Source of the DNA: Ureibacillus sinduriensis BLB-1 = JCM 15800
GTDB lineage: Bacteria; Bacillota; Bacilli; Bacillales_A; Planococcaceae
Reading direction: 5' to 3'
DNA: 64,000 nt
NCBI RefSeq assembly: GCF_000772955.1
Contig: NZ_JPVO01000047.1
Location: 1 to 64,000, forward strand
A model generated the notes under the pieces. That model was given only the letters and a program-made list of their open reading frames with translations. It was not told the DNA's origin and searched no databases. Position 1 is the first letter of the stretch; each line of letters starts with the position of its first letter. Position numbers and translations under genes: made by a program. Positions 51,821 to 61,574 of this stretch are shown one piece after another.

Positions 51821-53554
51821 TTGAAAACTATTTTTGCTTATGTAAAGCCATATAAATGGCCGGCTTTAATCGCATTCTGTCTGATGCTTACCGAGTTGGT
51901 CGTCGAGCTTATTCAACCGTTGATCATCGCCAAGATTATTGATGATGGAATAGTTGCGAAGGATATCGGAACAATCGGTTACTGGGGTTTGATCTTGTTG
52001 CTTCTCGCTTTCTCCGCCTTTACAAGCGGGGTGATCAATTCCTTCTTTTCGTCCCATGTAGCCCAAAGCTTTGCTTTTGACCTGCGAAATGCTTTATTTA
52101 GTAAAATCCAATCCTTTTCAATGGCCACGTACTTACGGTTTCCGAGCTCGGGGTTGATTACCAGGTTAACTAGTGATGTGCAGCAGGTGCAATCCGTATT
52201 ATTCATGAGCTTGCGTATTATGATCCGCGCACCGCTGTCGGCTGTGGGAAGTTTGGTCATGGCATTTTTCGTTAATCCGAAAATGGCGATGTTTCTATTA
52301 ATAGGCACGCCGATATTAATCTTTTTCCTGAACGTCAGTGTAAAAAAAGGGGTGCATCTATTCAGCGAGGTGCAAAGAAGGCTCGATCGAGTAAACCGCG
52401 TCCTTCAGGAAAATCTCCAGGCGATTCGATTAGTAAAAGCCTATATGCGCGGAAAACATGAATCAAACCGTTTCAAAGAAGTTTCGAGCAGTTTGCAGGA
52501 CGACACAATGAAGGCACTCCGGGTAATGGAAACGATTCAACCGGTGCTGTTATTTGTCATGAATATCAGTTTGCTGGGAGCTTTATGGTTCGGGTCTATT
52601 GATGTCCGAAATGGCGAGGCGCAGGTAGGGGAACTTGTTGCGGTCGTGAACTATGCTTTACGGATGACGGGCTCCTTTTCGATGTTCGCATTTATTATCA
52701 ATGCTTTATCCCGTGCGAAAGCCTCCTCGGAGCGCATGGAAGAAATTTTGTTGATCGAGAAGGGGACGGAGACATATCCAGCTTCCACTCGCGCCTTGGA
52801 CGTAAAGCCTACTCATAATGAAGCACTCCGTTTTGAACATGTCACTTTCCAATACCCCAATACGAAAAAGACGGTTCTCCAGGATATTTCATTCACTGTG
52901 GAAAAAGGGGAAAAGCTTGCGATAATGGGGGCAACCGGTTCAGGAAAGTCGACATTGCTCAACTTACTCCCGAGATTTTACGACCCTACAGAAGGGGCGA
53001 TCATCATAAATGGAAGAAACATTGAGGATTGGCCATTGGAAGAGCTTAGAGAATATATTGGCTATGTTCCGCAAAGCTCCATGTTATTTACGGGATCTAT
53101 ACATGAAAATATAAGCTGGGGGAAACAAGAAGCTTCTATGGAGGAAGTGACGACGGCAGCAATGAATGCCCAAATCCATCATACCGTCGTGAATTTCCCG
53201 AGTGGCTATGAAACGAGGGTAGGGCAAAAAGGGGTCAACCTTTCTGGAGGGCAAAAACAGCGCCTATCCATCGCCCGTGCTTTAATACGTAATGCCTCCA
53301 TCCTTATTCTTGATGATAGTACGAGTGCACTGGATGTAAAAACTGAGACTGCCTTCTGGGATGCCATTGAAGGGGAGGAAGCAACGATGCTTGTTGTAAC
53401 CCAAAAGATTCGAACTGCAAAAGGGGCCGATCGCATACTATTATTGGATGAAGGACGGGTAATCGGCTACGGAACGCATGAAGAGCTTCTCGGTACAAAT
53501 GCGCGTTATCTTCAAATTGTCATGTCACAACAAGAGCAAGAAGGTGAAGCGTGA
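51821..53554 (+). CDS. Heterodimeric ABC exporter half, BmrC/YheI-like
   Basis: This is an exporter half-transporter with six helices (about 1-310) and an ATPase domain (about 330-575): Walker A MGATGSGKST, signature NLSGGQKQRLS, Walker B ILILDDST. The residue after Walker B is Asp instead of the catalytic Glu, so this half has the degenerate ATP site, as in BmrC. TTG 51821 is 9 nt after GGGGG; ATG 51803 (9 codons earlier before Met-Asn) is the alternative. Works with the next gene in multidrug efflux. Confidence 0.9.
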   Translation: MKTIFAYVKPYKWPALIAFCLMLTELVVELIQPLIIAKIIDDGIVAKDIGTIGYWGLILLLLAFSAFTSGVINSFFSSHVAQSFAFDLRNALFSKIQSFSMATYLRFPSSGLITRLTSDVQQVQSVLFMSLRIMIRAPLSAVGSLVMAFFVNPKMAMFLLIGTPILIFFLNVSVKKGVHLFSEVQRRLDRVNRVLQENLQAIRLVKAYMRGKHESNRFKEVSSSLQDDTMKALRVMETIQPVLLFVMNISLLGALWFGSIDVRNGEAQVGELVAVVNYALRMTGSFSMFAFIINALSRAKASSERMEEILLIEKGTETYPASTRALDVKPTHNEALRFEHVTFQYPNTKKTVLQDISFTVEKGEKLAIMGATGSGKSTLLNLLPRFYDPTEGAIIINGRNIEDWPLEELREYIGYVPQSSMLFTGSIHENISWGKQEASMEEVTTAAMNAQIHHTVVNFPSGYETRVGQKGVNLSGGQKQRLSIARALIRNASILILDDSTSALDVKTETAFWDAIEGEEATMLVVTQKIRTAKGADRILLLDEGRVIGYGTHEELLGTNARYLQIVMSQQEQEGEA

Positions 53555-55380
53555 TGAAATTCATACGAAAACCGTTTGGCTATGAACCTATCCTGACCAA
53601 GGAAGATGTAAAAGGGCCCTTTCAAAAGAAAAAAGGACCAAGGGCAAACAATTGGAAAAACACTTTATTGCGCATTTGGAAAATTGTAGATGAAAAAAGG
53701 GCCTTGTTAATTGCTGTCCTATTATTGGTTGTCGTCAGTTCGGTGATGGCTCTGTTGGGCCCTTTCCTGATCGGCCATATGATTGATGAATATGTGTTGA
53801 AACAGCAATTCGACGGCATGCTCCCTCTCATTGCCGGTTTAGTTTTTATCTATGTGTTGCTGGCGTTGTCACTATTTTTCCAGAACTATTGGATGATTGG
53901 GATTGCACAGGGCGCAGTTTACCGAATGCGTACAAGGGTGTTCCACCATCTTTTGCACTTGCCGATTTCCTATTTCGATAAGCGGCAGCATGGAGAGCTG
54001 ATGAGTAGGGCAACAAATGATATCGAGACGGTCAGTGCCACTTTAAATACCTCCTTTATCCAAGTTTTCTCAAGTATTTTGACGTTGACGGGCACGGTTA
54101 TCGTCATGCTGAGCTTAAGTCCTTTCCTGACTTTGCTGACGATGTTGATCATTCCTTTCATGTTTTTTGCAACCCGTTGGATCACCAAAAGAACAGGCAA
54201 GCTGTTTAAGGAACAGCAAGCCGCAATCGGGGTATTGAATGGAATGATTGAAGAAACCATTTCCGGTCAGCGGGTTGTAAAAGCATTTTCCCAGGAAGAG
54301 CGAATGAAGGAAGAATTTCGCGCAAAGAGTGCCAGGTACAGAAGAACCGGATTTTGGGCCCTAACTTATTCGGGTTTTATTCCGAAAGTAATGAACCTTC
54401 TAAACAATATCAGCTTTGCCATTATCGCTGGGGTTGGTGGGTTGCTGGCGTTTAATGGCCATGTTTCCATAGGGACCATCGTGATCTTCACTGAATACTC
54501 GCGTCAATTTACACGGCCTTTAAATGATTTGGCCAACCAAATGAATACCGTTTTATCCGCGATTGCGGGGGCGGAACGTGTTTTTGCAATTATGGACGAA
54601 AAGCAGGAGGAAGATAGTGGAGTTGTAGATGCCCAGCATAAACTATCGGGGAAAGTGGAATTCCGTGATGTTTCGTTTAAATATGAATCGGCCGAAGATG
54701 CTTATACGTTAAAAAATATCAGTTTCCATGTGTTGCCTGGTCAAACAGCAGCTCTGGTAGGGGCAACGGGAGCAGGGAAGACGACTATCATGCAATTGAT
54801 CGCCAGATTTTACGATGTGGAAAATGGAGAAGTGCTATTTGATGGAATGAATGTGAAGGATATTAAGAGACAGACACTAAGAAGCCAAATGGCCTTCGTT
54901 TTGCAAGATTCCTTCCTTTTTGAGGCAAGTGTCTATGAAAATATCCGATATGGCAGACTGGATGCCTCAAATGAAGAAGTGGTGGAGGCTTGCAAAAGGG
55001 CGAATGCGCATGATTTCATCATGAAGCTTCCACATGGGTACGACACGATTCTAACGGCTGATGGAAGCGAAATTTCACAGGGTCAAAAGCAGCTTCTCTC
55101 GATTGCCAGAGCCTTTGTCGCAGATCCGGTCATTTTGTTGCTGGATGAAGCAACGAGCAGTATTGATACCGTGACAGAGGTGAAAATCCAGCAAGCCCTG
55201 GAAGAACTGATGAGGGGAAGAACAAGCTTTGTGATTGCCCATCGTCTAAATACGATTCGCAGTGCAGATATTGTATTTGTCTTGCAGCAAGGGGAGGTAA
55301 TGGAGTCAGGAAGTCAGAAGGAACTAATGGAGCACAATGGTATTTATGCTAATATGCTTAGCCAATCTGGCATTAAATGA
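53554..55380 (+). CDS. Heterodimeric ABC exporter half, BmrD/YheH-like
   Basis: The second half-transporter, 608 residues: six helices (about 50-330), Walker A GATGAGKTT, signature EISQGQKQLLS, Walker B ILLLDEATSS with the catalytic Glu intact. ATG 53554 overlaps the stop of the first half (ATGA), with GAAGGTGAAG upstream. Charged N-terminus of about 45 residues. It should supply the hydrolytically active site contributions of a BmrCD-type multidrug exporter. Confidence 0.92.
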   Translation: MKFIRKPFGYEPILTKEDVKGPFQKKKGPRANNWKNTLLRIWKIVDEKRALLIAVLLLVVVSSVMALLGPFLIGHMIDEYVLKQQFDGMLPLIAGLVFIYVLLALSLFFQNYWMIGIAQGAVYRMRTRVFHHLLHLPISYFDKRQHGELMSRATNDIETVSATLNTSFIQVFSSILTLTGTVIVMLSLSPFLTLLTMLIIPFMFFATRWITKRTGKLFKEQQAAIGVLNGMIEETISGQRVVKAFSQEERMKEEFRAKSARYRRTGFWALTYSGFIPKVMNLLNNISFAIIAGVGGLLAFNGHVSIGTIVIFTEYSRQFTRPLNDLANQMNTVLSAIAGAERVFAIMDEKQEEDSGVVDAQHKLSGKVEFRDVSFKYESAEDAYTLKNISFHVLPGQTAALVGATGAGKTTIMQLIARFYDVENGEVLFDGMNVKDIKRQTLRSQMAFVLQDSFLFEASVYENIRYGRLDASNEEVVEACKRANAHDFIMKLPHGYDTILTADGSEISQGQKQLLSIARAFVADPVILLLDEATSSIDTVTEVKIQQALEELMRGRTSFVIAHRLNTIRSADIVFVLQQGEVMESGSQKELMEHNGIYANMLSQSGIK

Positions 55381-55482
55381 GTTTACTAGGTAATTACATG
55401 TAATTGCCCAAAGCACCTTGCGGCTGTATGGAGGTTCATCTAAAATGGAAAGCATAAGTTTAAGAATCGGAGAAATTTATAA

Positions 55483-56361
55483 ATGAATCTTTCAATTATT
55501 ACGCAGTCGTTTCCAATTGATACGGAAACTTATAGTGAAATAAAAGAATTATGCGAATCTGCATTGGTAGTAGATAACTATAACTACAGTTCAGTTTTGA
55601 GTTTGCAAGAATCCTCTAGGCTTGATGTGAAAGGATTTTTTGTCCTAGCCTATGATGATGAACACAATGAATTGGTTGGTGTTGCGAGTGCGATTGACCA
55701 AATAGGGCTAAATACGTATGAATGGGCTATCCTTGTGTCCCCGATGTACCGTGATATAGGGTTGGATGAGGCAATACTGAAGGTGATTGGTGATGGGCTG
55801 CATCAACGAGGGGCTGAGGGTGAATTGGCCTTGGTCATAGAGAATGATATTGCCCGCCGGATATTTGTGGAAAAGTACGGATATTCGTATAGTTTTTCTG
55901 AAGCAACCTTAGAAGCGATGCCCCAAATAATAGAATCGGTTGAATCGGTTCACATCCGCCCTTATCTGGAGGTTACCGATCAAGAGGCTTTGATTGAAAT
56001 CCTCAGCAATGCTTTTGGTGATCTACGGGAGGAGTCCATCGAGCTGATCCATTTCAATACGATGACCGAAGGCAGAATACTGTGGGTGGCTGAACTGGAA
56101 GGTGAGATTGTCGGTACTGTCACTTCTTCGAAAGAAGGAAATGCTCAACTGATTTCCGCTCTCGCTGTACATCCAGACAAGCAAGGTCGAGGTGTCGGAA
56201 CAGCTCTGCTGAAATGGGTAAAAGATTTTGCGATGCGAGAAGGCAGCACGAATGTCTTGCTCGATGTGGAAGTGGAAAATGAACGTGCCCTAGCTGTTTA
56301 TGAGAAAGCCGGTTTTATCAAATCAATGCAAGTAGACTATTTCGTTTACACAGGTGAGTAA
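55483..56361 (+). CDS. Tandem GNAT-domain acetyltransferase
   Basis: A 292-residue protein with two GNAT folds. The first (about 1-140) has lost the acetyl-CoA loop (SPMYRDIGLDEAILK); the second (about 160-290) has a clean motif A, LAVHPDKQGRGVGTALL, and LLDVEVENERALAVYEKAGF. Only the second should bind acetyl-CoA. GGAG lies 10 nt before ATG. Acceptor unknown. Confidence 0.85.
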   Translation: MNLSIITQSFPIDTETYSEIKELCESALVVDNYNYSSVLSLQESSRLDVKGFFVLAYDDEHNELVGVASAIDQIGLNTYEWAILVSPMYRDIGLDEAILKVIGDGLHQRGAEGELALVIENDIARRIFVEKYGYSYSFSEATLEAMPQIIESVESVHIRPYLEVTDQEALIEILSNAFGDLREESIELIHFNTMTEGRILWVAELEGEIVGTVTSSKEGNAQLISALAVHPDKQGRGVGTALLKWVKDFAMREGSTNVLLDVEVENERALAVYEKAGFIKSMQVDYFVYTGE

Positions 56362-56367
56362 TCAGGA

Positions 56368-56403
56368 AACCCACAAATCAAATTGTGATTTGTGGGTGTT
56401 TTT
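56368..56403 (+). terminator. Rho-independent terminator
   Basis: The stem AACCCACAAATCA/TGATTTGTGGGTG is followed by five T, immediately after the GNAT gene. Confidence 0.9.
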
Positions 56404-56549
56404 GTGGGAAGTGTTGAAAGAAACGCGCTCAGTTGTGGAATATTAGATACGTGATTATTACCTTTAATTGTGAGTAAAAGCACTCTTTTATTTTTAAAAC
56501 CTTAGAGATACAGATACGATATTAGCAATAATCTTTATTCTTATTATCT

Positions 56550-56732
56550 CTAATAAATCTCTTTATGGTTATTACCTAACAAAATAGTACTAAAAAATGG
56601 AAACCAAAAACCAAATAAAATAAAAGCAACACCATTATGTCCTAAGGAAAATAAAACAAACGGCGCAACTAATAGTAATATCGATAAAACAAGTACAAAA
56701 ATTTGAAATTTCCCCTTTTTCTCACCATTCAT
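56550..56732 (-). CDS. Small two-helix membrane protein, unknown
   Basis: About 60 residues, MNGEKKGKFQIFVLVLS..., with helices about 8-27 and 31-50. AGGTGG 8 nt upstream supports ATG 56732 over GTG 56744, which overlaps it. Unrecognised; first of several small genes in the AT-rich end region. Confidence 0.55.
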   Translation of the reverse strand: MNGEKKGKFQIFVLVLSILLLVAPFVLFSLGHNGVAFILFGFWFPFFSTILLGNNHKEIY

Positions 56733-56847
56733 AAGTTTTACCACCTATCCAATCGAAGGATTTAAGTTTTCTAAATATTATAATATGTTTCATATCACCA
56801 TTTACTTAGAAGTTGCTCAATAATTTGACCCTTTAAAGGAAAAAGAC

Positions 56848-56873
56848 GCGTTCCTAAATAAACGCGTCCGAAA
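56848..56873. repeat. Hairpin copy of the dispersed GCGCCCGATTG family
   Basis: GACGCGTT/AACGCGTC with an 8-nt centre, followed by CGAAAATTGAA. This is the same layout as the hairpin part at 57200-57235 and 63210-63245 (member of the repeat family described for 57228-57507). Confidence 0.45.
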
Positions 56874-56896
56874 ATTGAATAACGAATGAATATTCA

Positions 56897-57094
56897 TTAC
56901 TTTAATTTGGTATCTAATTTTCTTTCAAGTAACTCTACTCGTAATTCCTTTATTAACTCTACATCACTGTTCTTTTTTGACTTTAGCGTAGTTTTATAGA
57001 GTTGATTAAAAGCCCAATACGCGATTGAAAGGTTTATTCCCAGTAATAATAAAACAATTATAATAACAATAAAAGTGTAAAAATAATACGTCAA
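56897..57094 (-). CDS. Possible small single-helix membrane protein
   Basis: A 65-residue frame with one strong hydrophobic helix (about 4-25) and a charged helical tail (KSKKNSDVELIKELRVELLERK). AAAGGAG directly abuts the TTG at 57094, and no ordinary start codon lies at the right distance, so the true start is uncertain (a rare non-ATG start or decay). Composition looks like a real protein. Unrecognised. Confidence 0.45.
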   Translation of the reverse strand: MTYYFYTFIVIIIVLLLLGINLSIAYWAFNQLYKTTLKSKKNSDVELIKELRVELLERKLDTKLK

Positions 57095-57227
57095 CTCCTT
57101 TGCCTATTCCATTAACCTACCATTTAACATATTAACAATTATTTCAAATCCATATGAGTTTCACAATAAGTTATTCAAGATAATTGCCCTATAATTGAAA
57201 AACGCGATCCTCTTATTAAAGAATCGC

Positions 57228-57507
57228 GCCCGATTGTTGAAGTTCGTTTTTCAACTAAAGCCCCTGTAATTGATGTATAGGAACGATAAAAAAATGCAGT
57301 TTTACAGTTTTAATAAATTATCTCTATATACAGGTTTTTATTCAGATAACACACCTCTGAAAAACTTAAAAAGTCTTATTGCTGCTATGGTTATATACTT
57401 TTGCATAAAAAGCTGTATGAGCAATAGTCCTCGCAAAAAGGCACGAACGTTGATTTAAGAACATTCGTGCCTTTTTGGTGTGTTCCCTAACTTTGATTTG
57501 GGAACAT
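57228..57507 (+). repeat. Long dispersed repeat, copy 1
   Basis: About 280 bp aligning with 59047-59290. Shared blocks: GCCCGATTGTTGAAG, TCGTTTTTTCAACTA, TATAGGAA-GATAAAAAA, ACAGGTTTTTATTCAGATA, AAAAGTCTTAT, GCACGAACGTTGATTTAA and TTTGATTTGGGAAC. Ends in a terminator-like GGCACGAACGTT/ACATTCGTGCC stem with T run (57439-57475). No real ORF; the 62-codon frame inside has no support. Confidence 0.75.
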
Positions 57508-57568
57508 TATTTTATATGTGTTTGTATAATTTAAACTAAAGCATTCCATTAGTTTAAAAAGCTAATTA

Positions 57569-57886
57569 TTATATGTTATCTTTTGGTTCATTTAATAATA
57601 GCTTTTTACTTTGTCGATTTATTAAAAGAATTATTCCAGCTTGTATAGTCATCGATAAAACAAGAAGGATTAAATGTGTAAAACCATGACCAATCCATGA
57701 AAAAATATAGTAAAGTGGTGCTGATGAAAGATACGAAATATATTGATTTTTAGTTAAGATAAAAATTATTGTTGAAATACAAGAAGTCACTAATAAAACC
57801 TCTAAAATAATTCTAGCAAATTCTAAATCAAAAGCATTCAGCCATGCAAAAAGCACCCACCGAACAACCGCAGCACTCACACTCAT
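57569..57886 (-). CDS. Unknown membrane protein
   Basis: A 105-residue protein with about three hydrophobic helices (28-47, 52-70, 72-92) and a basic/acidic C-terminus. Weak Shine-Dalgarno (CGAAG). It lies between the two long repeats and next to a VTT-domain gene of the same strand. Not recognised. Confidence 0.5.
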   Translation of the reverse strand: MSVSAAVVRWVLFAWLNAFDLEFARIILEVLLVTSCISTIIFILTKNQYISYLSSAPLYYIFSWIGHGFTHLILLVLSMTIQAGIILLINRQSKKLLLNEPKDNI

Positions 57887-57980
57887 GACTTCGATAATTA
57901 AGTATAAAATAACGGCTACGGCTTCACAATCATTCTAAAATCAATTCTCTTTAATAAAGATGATCAATATTACTTTTGGA

Positions 57981-58535
57981 TTACTCTATTACCCATTTAT
58001 TTCTTATTTTCATCCCGAGTAAAAATAGGACTAAAACATATAGCCCTATCATCATGGCAGTTAAGAGCTGGTTCTTTCCAACTTGAGCACCTGCTAGCGT
58101 AAAAACCATCATTGTTGGGACCTTTCCAATTGTGGTTGCAAACAGAAAAGAGCTAAAACGAACCTTTGTTACACCCGCTATGGCATTAATGGCGGCAGAA
58201 GGTATTATGGGAATTAATCTGCCGATAAGTACTGCTAAAAAGCCATTTCGCTCAAGTAGTTGAAAAAATCCATCTAGCCGTTTCCATTTCTGTACTTGTT
58301 TTAACGCAATCCTTTGAAATGCATATCGACAAAGAAAAAACATGCAAATGGAGCCAAAAACTGTTCCACCTAAGCTAATGAATAATGCTACCGGTATTGA
58401 GTAGGTCGCTGCTATAATCCCTGCAACTAAAGGAATTGGCACAGCAGGTATAAATGCTAGCATTGCCATAAGAAAAAAACTGCTTATTCTTGTCATCCAT
58501 GAATCATGTTGAATCCAATTTAATAAATTATCCAT
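57981..58535 (-). CDS. TVP38/TMEM64 (VTT-domain) family membrane protein
   Basis: A 184-residue membrane protein with the VTT/SNARE-associated pattern: an early helix FIPAVPIPLVAGIIA, then GGTVFGSICMFFLCRYAF, an RLIPIIPSAAINAIAGVTKVRFSSF segment and two C-terminal helices. DedA-related proteins transport lipid carriers or maintain membrane homeostasis. Both halves of the family motif are intact. Flanked by the long repeats. Confidence 0.85.
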   Translation of the reverse strand: MDNLLNWIQHDSWMTRISSFFLMAMLAFIPAVPIPLVAGIIAATYSIPVALFISLGGTVFGSICMFFLCRYAFQRIALKQVQKWKRLDGFFQLLERNGFLAVLIGRLIPIIPSAAINAIAGVTKVRFSSFLFATTIGKVPTMMVFTLAGAQVGKNQLLTAMMIGLYVLVLFLLGMKIRNKWVIE

Positions 58536-59046
58536 TTTCTAAGTCGTCCTTTTTTAGCGTTACTCTCAAATTTTTTATCACCTAAATTTTCTTCGTGTTA
58601 CATTGTTGAGTCCTTCTAAAATCTATCTGATAGTTATGAGACGACTCGCAAAAAATAACCAGACATATATATATAATGTACTTTTTAAGCTGATTATAAC
58701 AGATTTCTTGCGCACTACAGTATAAAAGTCATGAAATCGAATATTTGATCCTCATTCCCATACATGTTAGGTTTACAAAACAACAGTTAGTGGAAATTGA
58801 ATAGAACGTATCAAACCTTCCCAAAGCGATGTTTGGTAGCTTTAAGGACTTAACATTGTAAATCCGCATTTTTATAACGGGACCTCTTATATAAAAATAC
58901 ATCCATTAAATCAATCTTTTTGAGATAATGGATGTATTTTATATATATCATTAAGAACTTTTTTTATGGCAGTTACATATCCTGCCTTATATATCTGAAT
59001 GCCGTTTTCTTTTACTCTGCCAGGTAATGTGTTATTCCACAATATG
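58536..59046. other. Intergenic, no gene seen
   Basis: AT-rich, without an ORF having a start and Shine-Dalgarno site. Contains a weak AAATACATCCATTA...TAATGGATGTATTT inverted repeat (about 58899-58940) that could terminate a transcript. Otherwise nothing. Confidence 0.4.
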
Positions 59047-59290
59047 GCCCGATTGTTGAAGATCGTTTTTTCAACTACAGTCCCTTAAATTGAAGTATAG
59101 GAAAGATAAAAAATGCAGATATACAGGTTTTTATTCAGATAACACACTCTACAAAATCTCGAAAAGTCTTATCGTAGCTATGTTTATATAGCTTTGCTTG
59201 AAAAGCAGTATAAACAATAGTCCTCAGCACGAACGTTGATTTAACAACATTTGTGCTTTTCCGTTTGTTACCAATCTTTGATTTGGGAAC
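59047..59290 (+). repeat. Long dispersed repeat, copy 2
   Basis: About 244 bp aligning with 57228-57507 (see that entry); shorter mainly by a deletion before the ATACAGG block. Same orientation. The stretch 59291-59505 shows no gene. Confidence 0.75.
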
Positions 59291-59505
59291 GATATTAGGT
59301 TTATTTATGTATACGTTATAAATCCCTGTTGCAATAAACTAGTTAATAATACAATAAAGAATTTAAACAAACAGTAGTCGATCTTTATTGCTTGATTACA
59401 CCGTTCACATTGCGCAACAAATAAAAAAACTTGAGTGTGTCTAAAATTTACACAGATCCAATGATTTATATTGAAATTTAATATGGTGGGAAGTTTCTTT
59501 TGTAC

Positions 59506-59556
59506 TTGAAATTATAATTTTTTTGTTTTATTATTTACCTAACGATAGGTAAATAA
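59506..59556 (+). promoter_or_regulatory. Promoter with TetR-type palindromic operator
   Basis: TTGAAA at 59506-59511, 17-nt spacer and TATTAT at 59529-59534. A perfect palindrome TTATTTACCTA-ACGA-TAGGTAAATAA (59531-59556) starts inside the -10. It lies 20 nt before the TetR gene, implying autorepression of the TetR-DUF418 operon. Confidence 0.8.
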
Positions 59557-59576
59557 AATAAATAGGAGGTATTTTT

Positions 59577-60164
59577 ATGTCCCAAAATACAAAAGAAAAT
59601 ATTTTAAATGCTACTTATATTTTAATTGCAGAGCAAGGAATTCAAAAAGCAAGTTTTGCACAAATTGCAAAAGCGGTGGGCATCTCAAAGCCATCGATTT
59701 ACTATTATTTTGAGTCGAAAGATGATCTAATCAGAGAATTATTTGATTACTTCTGTAAAGAAATTCAATTCAATAATTACTTTCGTATAGAAGATTTTAC
59801 AGCTGAAAACTTTGTAGATAAATTAGTCAACATTGGTGTTCAAATGATTCAGGACCAAAAACAAGATCCTTATTTCGATAATGTAATGAAAGAGTTTTTG
59901 TCCCTCGCTGCACGAGATAAATATTATCATGATCACTTACTAGAAATTCAGTCGTTCTATTTAAAAGGATTTGTGGAATTACTCTTAAAGGCCTCATCTC
60001 TTTCATTAATTACTGAGGAAGCTATTGAAGAGAAAGCTCATATTTTAGCTTTAGTACTAGATAATATCGGAAATCTAATAATGGAGAATGAAACAATCAA
60101 CTACAAAGGTATTTGGATAACAGTGGTTAAGCTAGTATTTTCGAAAGGTGACTTAAGTGAGTAA
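59577..60164 (+). CDS. TetR-family transcriptional regulator
   Basis: This 195-residue regulator has the N-terminal HTH GIQKASFAQIAKAVGISKPSIYYYFESKDDLIRELFDY (about 20-60) and a helical ligand domain. TAGGAGG precedes ATG 59577. Palindromic operator at 59531-59556 is its obvious target. Overlaps the next gene by 8 bases, so the membrane protein is probably its main regulated partner. Inducer unknown. Confidence 0.9.
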   Translation: MSQNTKENILNATYILIAEQGIQKASFAQIAKAVGISKPSIYYYFESKDDLIRELFDYFCKEIQFNNYFRIEDFTAENFVDKLVNIGVQMIQDQKQDPYFDNVMKEFLSLAARDKYYHDHLLEIQSFYLKGFVELLLKASSLSLITEEAIEEKAHILALVLDNIGNLIMENETINYKGIWITVVKLVFSKGDLSE

Positions 60165-61242
60165 AGTTGCAGAACGAATAATTGGTATTGATGTTGCTAG
60201 GTCACTTGCAATGTTTGGAATGCTAATAATAAATTATTCAGTTATTACGGGGGCAGAAGGGAAAGGGCCATCTTGGTTAATTAAGTTGACATCCCTAATT
60301 GAAGGTCGTGCTTCTGCTCTATTTGTATTATTAGCAGGTATTGGGATAGCTTTGATGACAAAACGAGCAAGAGAAAGTAGCAAGAAAGAACAACTTCAAA
60401 AAGCACGCATATCCATTTGGAAGCGTGCATTATTACTCTTTGTTCTTGGTATGGGGCTATATGTAATTGGGTGGACCGGTGACATTTTACATTATTACGG
60501 ATTTTACCTTTTCTTTCTAACTTTCTTTATTGGCTTCAAAAAACGAATAAATATAATTATTGCAAGCGTTCTTATTATTGTTGCTCAAGCCATCCAGTTA
60601 ACCTATGACATGTTTACAGGATGGCAACCGGATGCTCTGTTTATGGAATACGTAGATTTTTGGTCGATAAGTGGTTTTACGCGTAACCTCTTTATCAACG
60701 GATATCACCCAATCTTCCCATGGTTTGCTTTTATTCTTATTGGGTTCGTCATTGGTTGCTATTCTTTGAAAGATTGGCGTTTTCAAAGAAATCTTCTTGC
60801 CATTGGTTTTGCATCGCTAGTCATTGCAGAGAGCGCTTCTGTTATATTAATAAAACAATTAACACCTGTACTCACGAGTGAAGTTGCACAGTTTCTATTT
60901 AAAACGGGACCAATTTTACCGAGTTTGTTGTATATGCTTTCTGCTATAGGTTCTTCAATTATTATTTTAGTAATAATTCTAATGGTTACTGAAAAAGCGC
61001 GAAATTTTTTGTTATGGAAGGTTATTATAGCATCTGGACAAATGACTTTAACACACTACATTGGACATATAGTAATTGGGTTATCAATTTTAGATATTCT
61101 AGGTCGAATCGAAAATCAGCAACTCCCGTTTATTTATATTTTTAGTGTTGGTTTCTATTTTGGTTCTGTGATATTTAGTGTTCTATGGAAATTAAAATTT
61201 GATCGAGGACCGATTGAATGGCTGGTGCGAAAACTTTCCTAA
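60157..61242 (+). CDS. DUF418/YeiB-like acyltransferase-type membrane protein
   Basis: A 361-residue membrane protein with about ten helices. It begins RIIGIDVARSLAMFGMLIINYSV and ends with the DUF418 pattern (SGQMTLTHYIGHIVIG, later FDRGPIEWL). The N-terminal pattern is shared with heparan-alpha-glucosaminide acetyltransferase-like proteins, suggesting transfer of an acyl group across the membrane. GTG 60157 with AAAGGTGA upstream. Controlled with the TetR gene. Function unproven. Confidence 0.85.
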   Translation: MSKVAERIIGIDVARSLAMFGMLIINYSVITGAEGKGPSWLIKLTSLIEGRASALFVLLAGIGIALMTKRARESSKKEQLQKARISIWKRALLLFVLGMGLYVIGWTGDILHYYGFYLFFLTFFIGFKKRINIIIASVLIIVAQAIQLTYDMFTGWQPDALFMEYVDFWSISGFTRNLFINGYHPIFPWFAFILIGFVIGCYSLKDWRFQRNLLAIGFASLVIAESASVILIKQLTPVLTSEVAQFLFKTGPILPSLLYMLSAIGSSIIILVIILMVTEKARNFLLWKVIIASGQMTLTHYIGHIVIGLSILDILGRIENQQLPFIYIFSVGFYFGSVIFSVLWKLKFDRGPIEWLVRKLS

Positions 61243-61372
61243 AAGACTTTTAAAAATGGAGTTTTAGTCTACTTCAACTATATATGGATTTTAAAGAAGT
61301 TCCTGCAGATGTAGCTTTAGAATAAAGTTTGATTAAAAATCACTATATTGCCCTGAGTTTTTACTGTATATA

Positions 61373-61421
61373 AAAAGCTATCGTTTTGAATAAAAATTAA
61401 TCAAAACGATAGCTTTCTTTT
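61373..61421 (+). terminator. Terminator of the TetR-DUF418 operon
   Basis: The stem AAAGCTATCGTTTTGA/TCAAAACGATAGCTTT is followed by CTTTTCT. The rest of 61243-61574 holds a short repeat-family fragment near 61525. Confidence 0.88.
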
Positions 61422-61574
61422 CTGAAAATGAAAGTGAAGATTGTTCTTTCATGGGAATTGAATAAAAAAATGCACTTAAAGCGTTTTTTTGGTAACTTTT
61501 TTACAAAAGTAGATTGGTATTCAATAATATGGCGCGATTGCTGAAAAAGAATAATAAATAGTTAAACGAAAAGA

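Noticed and set aside
57270-57458. 62-codon plus-strand frame inside the long repeat
   Set aside because: No Shine-Dalgarno site; the frame is destroyed in the second repeat copy, so it is non-coding repeat sequence.
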